A stretch of 56,594 nt of DNA. Origin: Paraferrimonas sp. SM1919. Its GTDB lineage: Bacteria > Pseudomonadota > Gammaproteobacteria > Enterobacterales > Shewanellaceae. The DNA is taken from NCBI RefSeq assembly GCF_010993985.1, contig NZ_WINH01000026.1, forward strand, positions 1-56,594, read 5' to 3'. Shown one piece after another: positions 28,002 through 36,983 of this stretch (its first letter is position 1; every line of letters begins with the position of its first letter). The translations under genes were made by a program, and so were the position numbers. Below the pieces are notes generated by a model. It ran no database searches and had not been told where the DNA came from. It saw only the letters and a list, made by a program, of their open reading frames with translations.

Positions 28002-29465
28002 TTAATAATTAAGGCAGTGCTGTAATGCCCGGAGCCATTCATGCCTTAATGTTCTAACTTTAACAGCATCAAGCTTTGGCTGGTAGCGATTATTGATTTC
28101 GATGTTTATTTGCTCTGATTGCCATTGTCCCAGACTTAGAGCGGCAAGCTTAGCTGCGCCGAAAGCAGTGATTTCACTGACATAGGGCTTGATCACTTGG
28201 CAATCGAGTAGATCTGCCTGGAATTGCATCAGAAACTCATTATTACTGGCACCACCGTCCACTTTTAACGTTTTGATAACCGAATGTAAATCATTTGTCA
28301 TCGCCGCGATGACATCAGCACTTTGGTGGGCTATGGATTCTAAGCCCGCTCGGATCAGGTGGTTTTTGTTGCTGCCTCGGGTTAATCCAACGATACTGGC
28401 ACTGCAATCTTGCTGCCAATGGGGGGCACCCATACCCGTAAAGGCGGGGATCAAATAAACCCCAAGGTTAGATTCTAATCCAGCGGCAATCTCGCTGGAT
28501 TCTTGCAAATCTGCAATGATACCCAGTTCATCTCTTAACCATTGCATCGTCGCCCCAGCCATGAATACTGAACCTTCTAAAGCATAGCCATTACTGCCAT
28601 CGCTATTAAGGGCAACCGTGGTCAATAAGCCATGATTCGATTCGATAGCTTGGTTACCAGTGTGCATCAACATAAAGCAACCTGTGCCATAGGTGTTCTT
28701 AGCCAATCCAGCTTCGGTACATTCTTGTCCATACAACGCCGCTTGCTGATCGCCAATAATCGCGCCAAACTGAAGCTGCTTACCTTGATGCTCAAAAGTA
28801 CAATGCAAACCGCCAGATGCAACGACCTCTGGCAGTAATGATGCAGGAATATTAAATAAAGCCAGCAGTTCATTGTCCCAGCAGTGTTGATGGATGTTGT
28901 ATAACATGGTGCGACTGGCATTGGTGGCATCGGTAATGTGGCTTTGACCATCGCTTAGGTTCCACATTAACCAAGTATCTACGGTGCCGAATCTTAGCTG
29001 TCCCTGTTCAGCCAGGGCTTGAGCGCCTTCAATATTATCCAACAACCAGCGAATTTTAGTGGCAGAAAAATAAGCGTCTGCAACTAAACCGGTTTTTTCT
29101 CGGATCATTAACTTTTGTTTGAAATCTAAGGCATCACAATAGCTGGCAGAGCGGCGGCATTGCCATACGATAGCGGGGCCGATGGGGATCCCCGTGGTGG
29201 CATCCCAGATAATGGTTGTTTCCCTTTGATTAGTGATCCCTACAGAGAATTGTTGCTGGCCATCAAGATCATGATTTTCGACTAAAAATTGTAAACAATG
29301 GCGCTGACCCTGCCACAATTCATTGGCATCTTGTTCGACCCAACCTGGATGTGGGTAATGACACGCTAAAGGCTGAGAGTGACTGGCAACAATCGTGCCA
29401 TCGGCTTTAAAAGCAATGGCACGGGAACTGGTGGTGCCTTGATCAACGGCTATGGCTATGCTCAT
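28002..29465 (-). CDS. glpK: glycerol kinase
   Basis: GlpK phosphorylates glycerol to sn-glycerol 3-phosphate. The 487-residue FGGY-family protein starts AVDQGTTSSRA and keeps the glycerol-contacting residues: Arg-Glu in TNQRETT, Tyr in DAYFSATK, and Asp-Gln in GDQQAAL. The ATP motif YGTGCFML is also present, so glycerol is the best substrate guess. The start lies 7 bp after the stop of the halogenase-like gene, so the two are co-transcribed. No glpF or glpD is nearby; its place in a starch-type locus is unusual. Confidence 0.9.
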   Translation of the reverse strand: MSIAIAVDQGTTSSRAIAFKADGTIVASHSQPLACHYPHPGWVEQDANELWQGQRHCLQFLVENHDLDGQQQFSVGITNQRETTIIWDATTGIPIGPAIVWQCRRSASYCDALDFKQKLMIREKTGLVADAYFSATKIRWLLDNIEGAQALAEQGQLRFGTVDTWLMWNLSDGQSHITDATNASRTMLYNIHQHCWDNELLALFNIPASLLPEVVASGGLHCTFEHQGKQLQFGAIIGDQQAALYGQECTEAGLAKNTYGTGCFMLMHTGNQAIESNHGLLTTVALNSDGSNGYALEGSVFMAGATMQWLRDELGIIADLQESSEIAAGLESNLGVYLIPAFTGMGAPHWQQDCSASIVGLTRGSNKNHLIRAGLESIAHQSADVIAAMTNDLHSVIKTLKVDGGASNNEFLMQFQADLLDCQVIKPYVSEITAFGAAKLAALSLGQWQSEQINIEINNRYQPKLDAVKVRTLRHEWLRALQHCLNY

Positions 29466-29472
29466 AGTAAAC

Positions 29473-30930
29473 CTAATTCATTATTTTATTTAGAAAATCT
29501 AGATGATTTGGCATGCTTTGACAAGCCTTGGCTTGGATATTATTAATATCCGTCAATAACTGTCGTTGTTGTTCCTTGGACATCATGTCCACACTCGGAT
29601 TATAGCGGGTGCTTTGCTGTGACTGTCCAGCTATCACTTGCAACCATGCAGGTAAAGAGAATAAGTCTTCACTGCTACCATGAATTTCTCCACTGGCTTG
29701 GTAAAGGGCAATCTTATGGGCAAGTGCAGTCGGAATCGCCATGTTCTGACAAGCTTGCCACATGGGTTCTGTACGCTGGTTTAAGTGATAATGCAGAATA
29801 ATAAAGTCTCGTATGTGTTCAAACTCGATTTGCGACTGTTGGTTATATTCTTCTTGTAAAAGCTGATAATTATTATCCCTTGGGAACAGCTTTAATAAAC
29901 GTAAAATAGCACTTTGCACCAGATGAATACTGGTTGACTCTAATGGCTCTAAAAAGCCAGAAGACAAGCCAATTGCAATACAGTTTTTATGCCACTGTTT
30001 AGCGGTTCGACCTGGGGTAAACTTAATAAAATTAGGTTTACCGATTACATTTTGTTCGCCAACTTTATTGAGCAGTGTCTGTAAGGCTTGCTCATCATCC
30101 ATATGTTTAGAGCTATAGATGATGCCATTGCCGGTACGATGTTGCAGTGGTATTTGCCACATCCAACCTGCCTGATGTACGGTAGACTCGGTGTAATTTG
30201 GTAGCGGCGCTAATGCTTTTGAGGGCAGGGCGATGGCTCTGTCGGTTGGTAACCAGTTGGCGTAGCTTTCAAACCCTTGCTTGAGGGCTTGTTTGATTAA
30301 TAAGCCCTTAAAACCGGAGCAATCAATAAAGAGGTCGCCACTGATTTGTCCTTGCTCAGTAATTACCGAAGTAATTGCTCCATCGTCACTGAGTTTGACT
30401 TCACTAATGGTGGCCTCAATTAACTGGATGTCATTTTGGCATTGTTGCTGTAGTAACTGCGCATACAGCCCAGCATCAAAATGGTAGGCGTGGCTAGGGC
30501 CTTTTATGGGGGTGCCGGCTAGGTTAGCGCTAATGGCCATTTTATTAGTATCACACATTTTTGAGGTGACAGAAAAATCCCAAATTGAGCGAGCATTGGC
30601 ACTGGCGATATGGTGAAAAGGAGACAAACCGACTTGATGCCCAATCTCTCCGAAAGCGTGATAATAACGATGTTGTGGTTGTTTCCAGCCATCGAAACAA
30701 ATGGCCAATTTAAAGCTGCCTTGGGTGGCTTTGATAAAGGTTTTATCGTCAATGCCTAAAGATTGATTAAAGCTGACAAGGGGCGGAATGCTTGCTTCTC
30801 CAACACCAATGGTAGCGATCTCTTTAGACTGTATTAGGGTGATATTAATTTGCGTGCCTAATACTTTACTGAGCATGGCAGCTGTCATCCATCCAGATGT
30901 ACCACCGCCGACGATGACGATATTTTTCAT
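29473..30930 (-). CDS. flavin-dependent tryptophan halogenase family protein
   Basis: The 485-residue protein has all hallmarks of the family: the FAD motif GGGTSGWMTAA at residue 8, the catalytic-type Lys74 in GSFKLAICF, the WMWQIP form of the WxWxIP motif near residue 256, and FLEPLESTSI. Characterised members chlorinate or brominate tryptophan or other aromatics with FADH2 supplied by a separate reductase. Members also recur beside TonB receptors in carbohydrate loci of Alteromonadales, Xanthomonads and Caulobacters, where the substrate is unknown. It lies between the TonB receptor terminator and glpK. Confidence 0.88.
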   Translation of the reverse strand: MKNIVIVGGGTSGWMTAAMLSKVLGTQINITLIQSKEIATIGVGEASIPPLVSFNQSLGIDDKTFIKATQGSFKLAICFDGWKQPQHRYYHAFGEIGHQVGLSPFHHIASANARSIWDFSVTSKMCDTNKMAISANLAGTPIKGPSHAYHFDAGLYAQLLQQQCQNDIQLIEATISEVKLSDDGAITSVITEQGQISGDLFIDCSGFKGLLIKQALKQGFESYANWLPTDRAIALPSKALAPLPNYTESTVHQAGWMWQIPLQHRTGNGIIYSSKHMDDEQALQTLLNKVGEQNVIGKPNFIKFTPGRTAKQWHKNCIAIGLSSGFLEPLESTSIHLVQSAILRLLKLFPRDNNYQLLQEEYNQQSQIEFEHIRDFIILHYHLNQRTEPMWQACQNMAIPTALAHKIALYQASGEIHGSSEDLFSLPAWLQVIAGQSQQSTRYNPSVDMMSKEQQRQLLTDINNIQAKACQSMPNHLDFLNKIMN

Positions 30931-30945
30931 TATTATTTTTATCCT

Positions 30946-30977
30946 AAAAAAAAGCCTCAGCTAATGAGCTGAGGCTT
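30946..30977 (-). terminator. terminator/attenuator after the leftward TonB receptor
   Basis: On the minus strand, an 11-bp perfect stem (AAGCCTCAGCT / AGCTGAGGCTT) with a 4-nt loop runs into eight T residues. It lies between the receptor stop and the halogenase start, so the distal genes are either expressed at a lower level by read-through or from their own promoter. Confidence 0.88.
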
Positions 30978-30995
30978 AATCATCTCAAATTCTAA

Positions 30996-33731
30996 TTAGA
31001 ATTTGTAGTTCGCACCGAACATAAAGTTACGGCCGTAGTTTTGGTAATCACGAACTAATGACTTATTACCATCTAGGTAAGTCGTGAATGGTTCGTTGGT
31101 TAAGTTGTTTACCTGGAACATTACTGACAGACCATCAAGTGACGCAATACCGCTTTCGCTGAAGTCGTAGCCTAATTGCGCATCAACTACGGTTTCTGCT
31201 TTCACGTTAACCAGCTGACGAGTTAAGCTTATCGCAGTGACTTCACCTAGGAAGTCGCTACGGTAACGTGAGCTGATACGTGCATTGAAGCCGTAATCTT
31301 CATAGAAGAAAGTAGCGTTGAAGGTTCGATCAGATAGCCCTGGAAGCTGGTATGGATCGCTTTCTGGTGTCTCTTTCACTTCTGAGTCAGTCATGGTACC
31401 GTTGGCAATGAAACCAAAGCCTGATAATGCATCATGAATTAGAGCGCCACTTAGAGTGAAAGAAGCTTCAATACCTTTAACATAACCGCCATCACCATTT
31501 TGTGGTGAATCAAAACGACCAATTGGAGAAGCGCCATCAGGGATGTCGATAACACCAGTTAGGTCAACGAATTCTACTTGCTTAAAGATGTAGTTCTCTA
31601 GGTTTTTGTAGAAGGCGGCAACCGCAAAGTAGCTTGATTCACCGATGTAGTTTTCATAGCTGATATCGTAGTTCCAAGCCATCCAAGGCTTCAGAGCGGT
31701 GTTGCCTACTGAGCCCGTAAAGTTTGGATCGCCTGCACCAGGGTTTTGGTTGTAGCTTAGGTTGATGTTTGAGTTAAGATCATCCAAGCGTGCACGAGAC
31801 ATAGTGCGACCAACACCGACACGAACCTTTTGGGTTTCAGTTAAATCAAAGTTTAAGTTGGTGCTTGGTAATAGTTCCCAGTACTTGTCTTGTGAGAAGT
31901 TTGGCGTTTTGGTTACTAAGCCGTCTTTGATTTCGATAGCGGTACCGTCTGAGCTTTGATCGGTGTGGATTGCTTGAAGACCAATGTTACCACTTAAGCG
32001 AACATCTCCAAGATAAGTATCAAGGTTGGCTTTAGCAAATACCGTGGCTACTTTTTCGTATACATCCCAGCTGTTGTTAGCACGAGAGGCAACGGTTGCA
32101 TTCTCTGAAGTCTCTGTGTAGATACCAGAACGGTATAGACCCATTGCATCGTAGCTTAACATGTTACCCATGCCGATGAAATCAAGAGAAGTCGGCTCTA
32201 GTAGGTACTCTGCAGGTACTTCTAACATATCAGGGTAGTTTTTAAGCGTTAAGAAGAAACCTTCATCACGCTTTTTCTTATGACGGTCTGAGTAGTTAAC
32301 ACCTAAATCTACAGAGCTAACGAAAGCGTCATCAAAGGCGTAGTTAGCCCCTAAGCGAATGGCTTGAAGAGTGTCTTCAATTTCTGGGGTGTTGATGAAA
32401 CCGTCTTGACCGTCACTAGGTACGGTTACACCGTTACCCCAGCTGAAGGCGCCGCCAAGCTTGATTAGGCTAGGATCTGAATAGTCCAGATTATGGCTAA
32501 ACATAGCACCACCAGGGCCAGTCATTGCAAAACCAAGATTATCGACAGCACCGTTGCCTGTGCCACGACCGGTACCTGAGTAAGTTTCTAGACCCCAGTC
32601 TTTACGGTTAGTTTGAGATAGCGATACATCAGCCATTAGGGTTAGGTTGTTATTAACAATAAATTGGTTATTCCAACCTACTGCGGTTGTATCGGCTTGA
32701 CGTAAATTAACATCGTTACGAACAACAACCGCCGCATTATTAATAATGCCAGCAGTCACTAATTGACCATCATCTTCGATAGCGGTGATACCAGTGTTCG
32801 CCCAGCCGGCACCCCACATACCTGGGATTTCGATACCACGTAATACTTGCTCATCTTGGAACTTAGTGTAAAACAGGTCAAAAGTCGAAGTGAATTGCTC
32901 ATTTGGCGCCCATTCTAGCACGGCCATTACACCATCACGCTCAAGTTCGCTTGAACGAACATAAGGCTTAGCACCACCAAGAACAAGTGGGTTGGCTGCA
33001 TCGTAATCGAGCTCTGGGTAACCCCAAGCTTGCCAACGTTCCTCTTGGTTTGGTGAGCTCATTTTTGAATAACCAATGGCGACACCTAGGGTGTCATTCA
33101 TAAATTGGTCGATATAAGAAACACTGGCACGGTAGCCGGTGTTTTCTGTACCTGCATTTAAGGCACCTAAGTCATTGTATTCACCACGCACGTTAACGGC
33201 GACAGTTTGTTCACCGTGGGCGAGTGGAGAAATGGTACGCATGTCAACCACTCCGCCAACGGCTTGGGTCATTAAGGATGCGTCAGAACTTTTATAAACA
33301 ACAACTTCGTTGAGTAATTCTGAAGGGTATTGATCAAATTCAACACCACGGTTGTCGTTAACAGTGGTTTGTTCACGACCATTAAGGGTGGCGGTAGTAA
33401 AATCAGGACCTAAACCACGAATAGAAATAACATTGGCGCGGCCATCAAGACGCTGCGCGGCAACACCAGGTAGACGTGCTAAAGACTCAGCAATTGAAAC
33501 GTCTGGCAGTTTGCCGATATCTTCAGCAGAAATCGCTTCAACGATTGAATCATTGGCCATTTTCTCCGCTTGTGACGCTTGAAGTGAGCGGCGGAAACCT
33601 TTTACTTCAATAACTTCTACTTCTTCTTGAGCTTGAACTGCGGTATTTGCTTCTTCAGCGGCAAAAGCATTTTGCATGCCAGCAACTAGTAGTGCACTGG
33701 TTAGAGCACTCAGTTTAAATTTATTCATCAC
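30996..33731 (-). CDS. TonB-dependent receptor, oligosaccharide type
   Basis: The 911-residue outer membrane protein has a signal peptide (cut near AFA-AEE, residue 24), a TonB-box-like VEVIEVKGFRRSLQ, a plug domain (about 55-170: IGKLPDVSIAESLARLPGVA, ISIRGLGPDFTTATLNGRE) and a beta-barrel ending in the terminal aromatic FMFGANYKF. The SLQASQAEKM start matches the Xanthomonas/Caulobacter carbohydrate-receptor class. It should import maltodextrin-like oligosaccharides, inferred from its neighbours. It heads the leftward group with the halogenase-like gene and glpK, and faces a second receptor across two operators. Confidence 0.92.
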   Translation of the reverse strand: MMNKFKLSALTSALLVAGMQNAFAAEEANTAVQAQEEVEVIEVKGFRRSLQASQAEKMANDSIVEAISAEDIGKLPDVSIAESLARLPGVAAQRLDGRANVISIRGLGPDFTTATLNGREQTTVNDNRGVEFDQYPSELLNEVVVYKSSDASLMTQAVGGVVDMRTISPLAHGEQTVAVNVRGEYNDLGALNAGTENTGYRASVSYIDQFMNDTLGVAIGYSKMSSPNQEERWQAWGYPELDYDAANPLVLGGAKPYVRSSELERDGVMAVLEWAPNEQFTSTFDLFYTKFQDEQVLRGIEIPGMWGAGWANTGITAIEDDGQLVTAGIINNAAVVVRNDVNLRQADTTAVGWNNQFIVNNNLTLMADVSLSQTNRKDWGLETYSGTGRGTGNGAVDNLGFAMTGPGGAMFSHNLDYSDPSLIKLGGAFSWGNGVTVPSDGQDGFINTPEIEDTLQAIRLGANYAFDDAFVSSVDLGVNYSDRHKKKRDEGFFLTLKNYPDMLEVPAEYLLEPTSLDFIGMGNMLSYDAMGLYRSGIYTETSENATVASRANNSWDVYEKVATVFAKANLDTYLGDVRLSGNIGLQAIHTDQSSDGTAIEIKDGLVTKTPNFSQDKYWELLPSTNLNFDLTETQKVRVGVGRTMSRARLDDLNSNINLSYNQNPGAGDPNFTGSVGNTALKPWMAWNYDISYENYIGESSYFAVAAFYKNLENYIFKQVEFVDLTGVIDIPDGASPIGRFDSPQNGDGGYVKGIEASFTLSGALIHDALSGFGFIANGTMTDSEVKETPESDPYQLPGLSDRTFNATFFYEDYGFNARISSRYRSDFLGEVTAISLTRQLVNVKAETVVDAQLGYDFSESGIASLDGLSVMFQVNNLTNEPFTTYLDGNKSLVRDYQNYGRNFMFGANYKF

Positions 33732-33815
33732 GCTTCCCTTTTAAAATTATGATGGTTATTCGCCATGCCTTATTTTTTTACTTAACAATGGCGTAAAGCA
33801 TTATCAACATCATGT

Positions 33816-33835
33816 ATAAGATGAATCAATCTTAT
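33816..33835. promoter_or_regulatory. inverted repeat ATAAGAT-N6-ATCTTAT
   Basis: A perfect 7-bp inverted repeat with a 6-bp spacer abuts the first LacI-type operator in the divergent control region. It may be a second regulator site or part of the leftward promoter. Confidence 0.4.
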
Positions 33836-33848
33836 GCATACGTATTCA
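33835..33848. promoter_or_regulatory. LacI-family operator 1 (receptor promoters)
   Basis: TGCATACGTATTCA, a near-perfect palindrome around a central C-G step, the form of LacI-family operators. The same motif recurs at 33928, 44886 and 45100 and only in control regions of this locus. It is probably bound by a MalR-like repressor encoded elsewhere. Confidence 0.75.
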
Positions 33849-33927
33849 TAACATTTGTAGGCTAAATAGCAACAGATTACACCTTGAATAATCACAATTT
33901 ATTCAATTAATGCGTGAGTTAAATTGA

Positions 33928-33941
33928 TGAATACGTATGCA
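33928..33941. promoter_or_regulatory. LacI-family operator 2 (receptor promoters)
   Basis: TGAATACGTATGCA is the exact reverse complement of operator 1, 93 bp away centre to centre. The pair between two divergent TonB receptor genes could allow looping or separate control of each promoter. Confidence 0.75.
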
Positions 33942-34052
33942 TGCAGTTGTTGGTTTGTTAATCAGTTGTTAGCTTTTGAGGGATGGGTAATCTTTTGAAG
34001 TATTCACTGGGTTCACCAAAACCGTCCAAGTGACATTAATAGGGAAATTAAT

Positions 34053-36926
34053 ATGACCTACTTTAAAGCTAATAAGTTAACCTTAGGCTTATTTGCTGCT
34101 GGTGCACTGTCGTTACCGGCAATGGCAGCAGAGCCTGAAGTTGAACAGTCTCCAGTCGAAGCAGAACAAATGGAAGTGATTGAAGTGAAAGGTTTCAGTC
34201 GCTCCTTAGTGGATTCGATTAACGCAAAACGATTTGCCGATGTGGTATCAGAAGAGTTATCGGCCGATGACTTAGGTGCACTACCTGATGTATCCATGGC
34301 GGATGCGCTTACTCGACTACCCGGTATTTCCGCGGTACGTACCGGTGGTCAGGCCGCGCAAATTAACATTCGTGGTATGTCTGGTGGCTTTGTTTTCTCA
34401 ACCTTAAATGGCCGTGAGCAGGTGTCTACCTCTGGTTCGCGTTCTATTGAGTTTGACCAATACCCATCGGAATTGATCTCCGCTGCTTCGGTATACAAAT
34501 CTCCAAAGGCATCGCTAATTGAAGGTGGTGTTGCGGGTACGGTTGAGCTAAAAACCGCCAGTCCGCTCGATTTAGAGGATAATCATAAATTCGTCGCTAA
34601 CCTGCGTGGCATGACCAATGACCGTGCCGATGAAGTCTATGGTGCTGAGAAGTGGGGCCATCGTGCCAGCTTTTCTTACCAAGGTAAGTTCCTAGAAGAT
34701 ACCCTTGGGGTTGCCGTTGGTTATGCTCGCTTGTACCAGCCCAGTGTTGCTACCCAGTTTATCGGTCTGCATTATAATGCTACAAAAGATGTCGATGGCA
34801 TTGCCAATGACATGCAGGGTCCTGAACAAAAAGAAAACCATGAGTTTGTTTCTGAAGGCTTTGAGATGCAGCATTTAGGTGGTGTTGAAACTCGTAATGG
34901 TTATATGGGGGCGATTGAATGGCAACCCGTAGATAACTTTAACTTAAAAGCCGATGCCTTTATTTCTCGTTTTGATTCAGAAGCGTTTGCCCGTGGTTTT
35001 AGGGTGAAACTTGGTGGTGATACTGCCGCTATTTCCAACCCAATTATTGATGACAACGTAGTGATTGGGGGCAACTTTGGTCGCACTACCAATGGTTGGA
35101 CTCGAGTTGAAATCGTTAATGACGATAACCAGGACAAGGATGAAGTTAACAGTTTAGGTATTAATGCCGATTGGCAAATTACTGATACTTTCCGTGCCAA
35201 TTTCGATGTGTCCCACTCTTCAGCTAAGTCTGATTTTAGAAATGGCCTGCTTTGGTCACTCGTGGCTGAAGATGCTAATGCCCAAGTCCCGCAACTAGAC
35301 ACCAATGTCAGCATTAACTATAAGCTTAATGGCTTAGATTTGCCGGATGTTGGTTTTTCCCAAAGGGATTATTTTGCTGACATTAATAAAGTCATGGTCA
35401 GTAAGTATGGTATTTATCCTTATCTAAATGAAGATAAATTAAATGCCTATCGCGCTGACTTTCAGTGGGATTTAGAGCTTGGTCCGATTGCCTCTGTTGA
35501 GTTTGGGGTGCGTTATTCAGATCGTGAATATTCTAATGATCGCTCAGTGTTTGAATATGGCAACGATGGTGACTTCTCATCAAGCCAACCGCCACTGCAG
35601 TTAACTGAAGATATGGTGACTCAAGTGGATTGGTCAGGCGACTTTGCTCACTTCCCATCATACCTAGCGATCGATCTTGATTCAGCATTAAATGCTTGGT
35701 TCCCACAAGGTGTGCCACAACCGGTGCAAACCTGGGGTAATGCCAATGGCGTTAACGACCCTATGGGATACACCACCAACTATTCCTGGTCAGTACTGCA
35801 ATCGGGCGATGTATTTGAAAAAGTACTATCAAGCTATGTAATGGTTAATTTGGACGGTGAAATTGGGGACTTAGCTTGGACTGGTAATATCGGTTTACGT
35901 CGAGTGGATACCGATCAGAAAGCGACAATGTTAGAAAACGTTGATGGTGATCCAAGCCTTGGTGCCCAATACATTATGGATGAAAACGGTATTGTTAATA
36001 GTCTGTATGCACCAACGATCAAAGGCGAAGAATATACCGACTACTTACCAAGTGTGAACTTGAATTTTGCCCTAATGGACGATCTACAGCTACGCTTTGC
36101 TGCTGCGAAGGTCATGTCTCGTCCACCAATCAACCGTTTAGCAGGAGATATTAGTGCTTCTGCCAATGATGATGGCATTATTAATGGTTCGAGTACTAAT
36201 AACCCTTATTTAAAACCTTTCTATGCTGATCAATACGATATTTCTTTAGAGCATTACTTTGAAGGCGGCGCCTTAGTGGCAGCCCTGTTCTACAAAAATA
36301 TTAATAGCTTTATTCAGACGGTATCCATTGAAGATTATGATTTTAAGGGCAATGGCTTTAACGTTCCTGATTATGTAATTGATCCTGAAAGTGGCGTAGA
36401 GACGCCAACCGAAAACGGGATTTACACTACTGCAGTTAACAACGCTGAAGGTGGTTACATTCGTGGCTTAGAGTTGGCGTACACCCATATCTTTACCTTC
36501 CTGCCTGAGCCGTTTGCCGGCCTTGGTTTAACGGCGGGTTACTCGCTAACTGAGTCCGAAGTTGAAATGGTCAATGAATCCGGCAATTTAAGCTTAAAAC
36601 AAACCCTACCAGGTTTATCTAAGCATGTTGCTAATGGCTCATTCTTCTATAGCTACCAAGGTTTCGATACCCGTTTATCAGTCCGCTATCGTAGTGAGTT
36701 TGTGTCTGAGCAAGTGGCAATTAACGAACAAATTGTCAACTTTGCCCCTGAGACAGTATTGGATTACCAAGCCTCTTACCAGATCAATGACAATGTTGGC
36801 GTGTTGTTCCAAGTGAATAACTTAACGGATGAGCCGACTCGTTCATATTTCGGTAGTGAATCTCGTACCGGTACTCTGCAGTACTTCGGTCGTCAGTTCT
36901 ACTTAGGCACCAATATCAATTTCTAA
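34053..36926 (+). CDS. TonB-dependent receptor, maltodextrin type
   Basis: The 957-residue protein has a signal peptide (ending AMA-AEP, about residue 26), a TonB-box-like MEVIEVKGFSRSLVDS, a plug domain (LGALPDVSMADALTRLPGIS, INIRGMSGGFVFSTLNGRE) and a barrel ending FYLGTNINF. It resembles the oppositely transcribed receptor in order and motifs but is clearly a diverged paralogue. The pullulanase lipoprotein gene follows after 57 bp without a terminator. Co-expression of receptor and surface debranching enzyme points to import of branched alpha-glucan fragments. Confidence 0.92.
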   Translation: MTYFKANKLTLGLFAAGALSLPAMAAEPEVEQSPVEAEQMEVIEVKGFSRSLVDSINAKRFADVVSEELSADDLGALPDVSMADALTRLPGISAVRTGGQAAQINIRGMSGGFVFSTLNGREQVSTSGSRSIEFDQYPSELISAASVYKSPKASLIEGGVAGTVELKTASPLDLEDNHKFVANLRGMTNDRADEVYGAEKWGHRASFSYQGKFLEDTLGVAVGYARLYQPSVATQFIGLHYNATKDVDGIANDMQGPEQKENHEFVSEGFEMQHLGGVETRNGYMGAIEWQPVDNFNLKADAFISRFDSEAFARGFRVKLGGDTAAISNPIIDDNVVIGGNFGRTTNGWTRVEIVNDDNQDKDEVNSLGINADWQITDTFRANFDVSHSSAKSDFRNGLLWSLVAEDANAQVPQLDTNVSINYKLNGLDLPDVGFSQRDYFADINKVMVSKYGIYPYLNEDKLNAYRADFQWDLELGPIASVEFGVRYSDREYSNDRSVFEYGNDGDFSSSQPPLQLTEDMVTQVDWSGDFAHFPSYLAIDLDSALNAWFPQGVPQPVQTWGNANGVNDPMGYTTNYSWSVLQSGDVFEKVLSSYVMVNLDGEIGDLAWTGNIGLRRVDTDQKATMLENVDGDPSLGAQYIMDENGIVNSLYAPTIKGEEYTDYLPSVNLNFALMDDLQLRFAAAKVMSRPPINRLAGDISASANDDGIINGSSTNNPYLKPFYADQYDISLEHYFEGGALVAALFYKNINSFIQTVSIEDYDFKGNGFNVPDYVIDPESGVETPTENGIYTTAVNNAEGGYIRGLELAYTHIFTFLPEPFAGLGLTAGYSLTESEVEMVNESGNLSLKQTLPGLSKHVANGSFFYSYQGFDTRLSVRYRSEFVSEQVAINEQIVNFAPETVLDYQASYQINDNVGVLFQVNNLTDEPTRSYFGSESRTGTLQYFGRQFYLGTNINF

Positions 36927-36983
36927 GCTAACTAAAACGATTAATTAGTTAATGAATAAAAAACGAGAACAAGGAGCTTTCTA

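Noticed and set aside
30519..30752. Frames within the halogenase-like gene on the same strand
   Set aside because: Overlapping out-of-frame shadow of a gene with all expected catalytic motifs.
34053..36926. Receptors as a recent tandem duplication
   Set aside because: The two divergent TonB receptors share order and plug motifs but differ widely in the barrel, so they are old paralogues rather than a new duplication.
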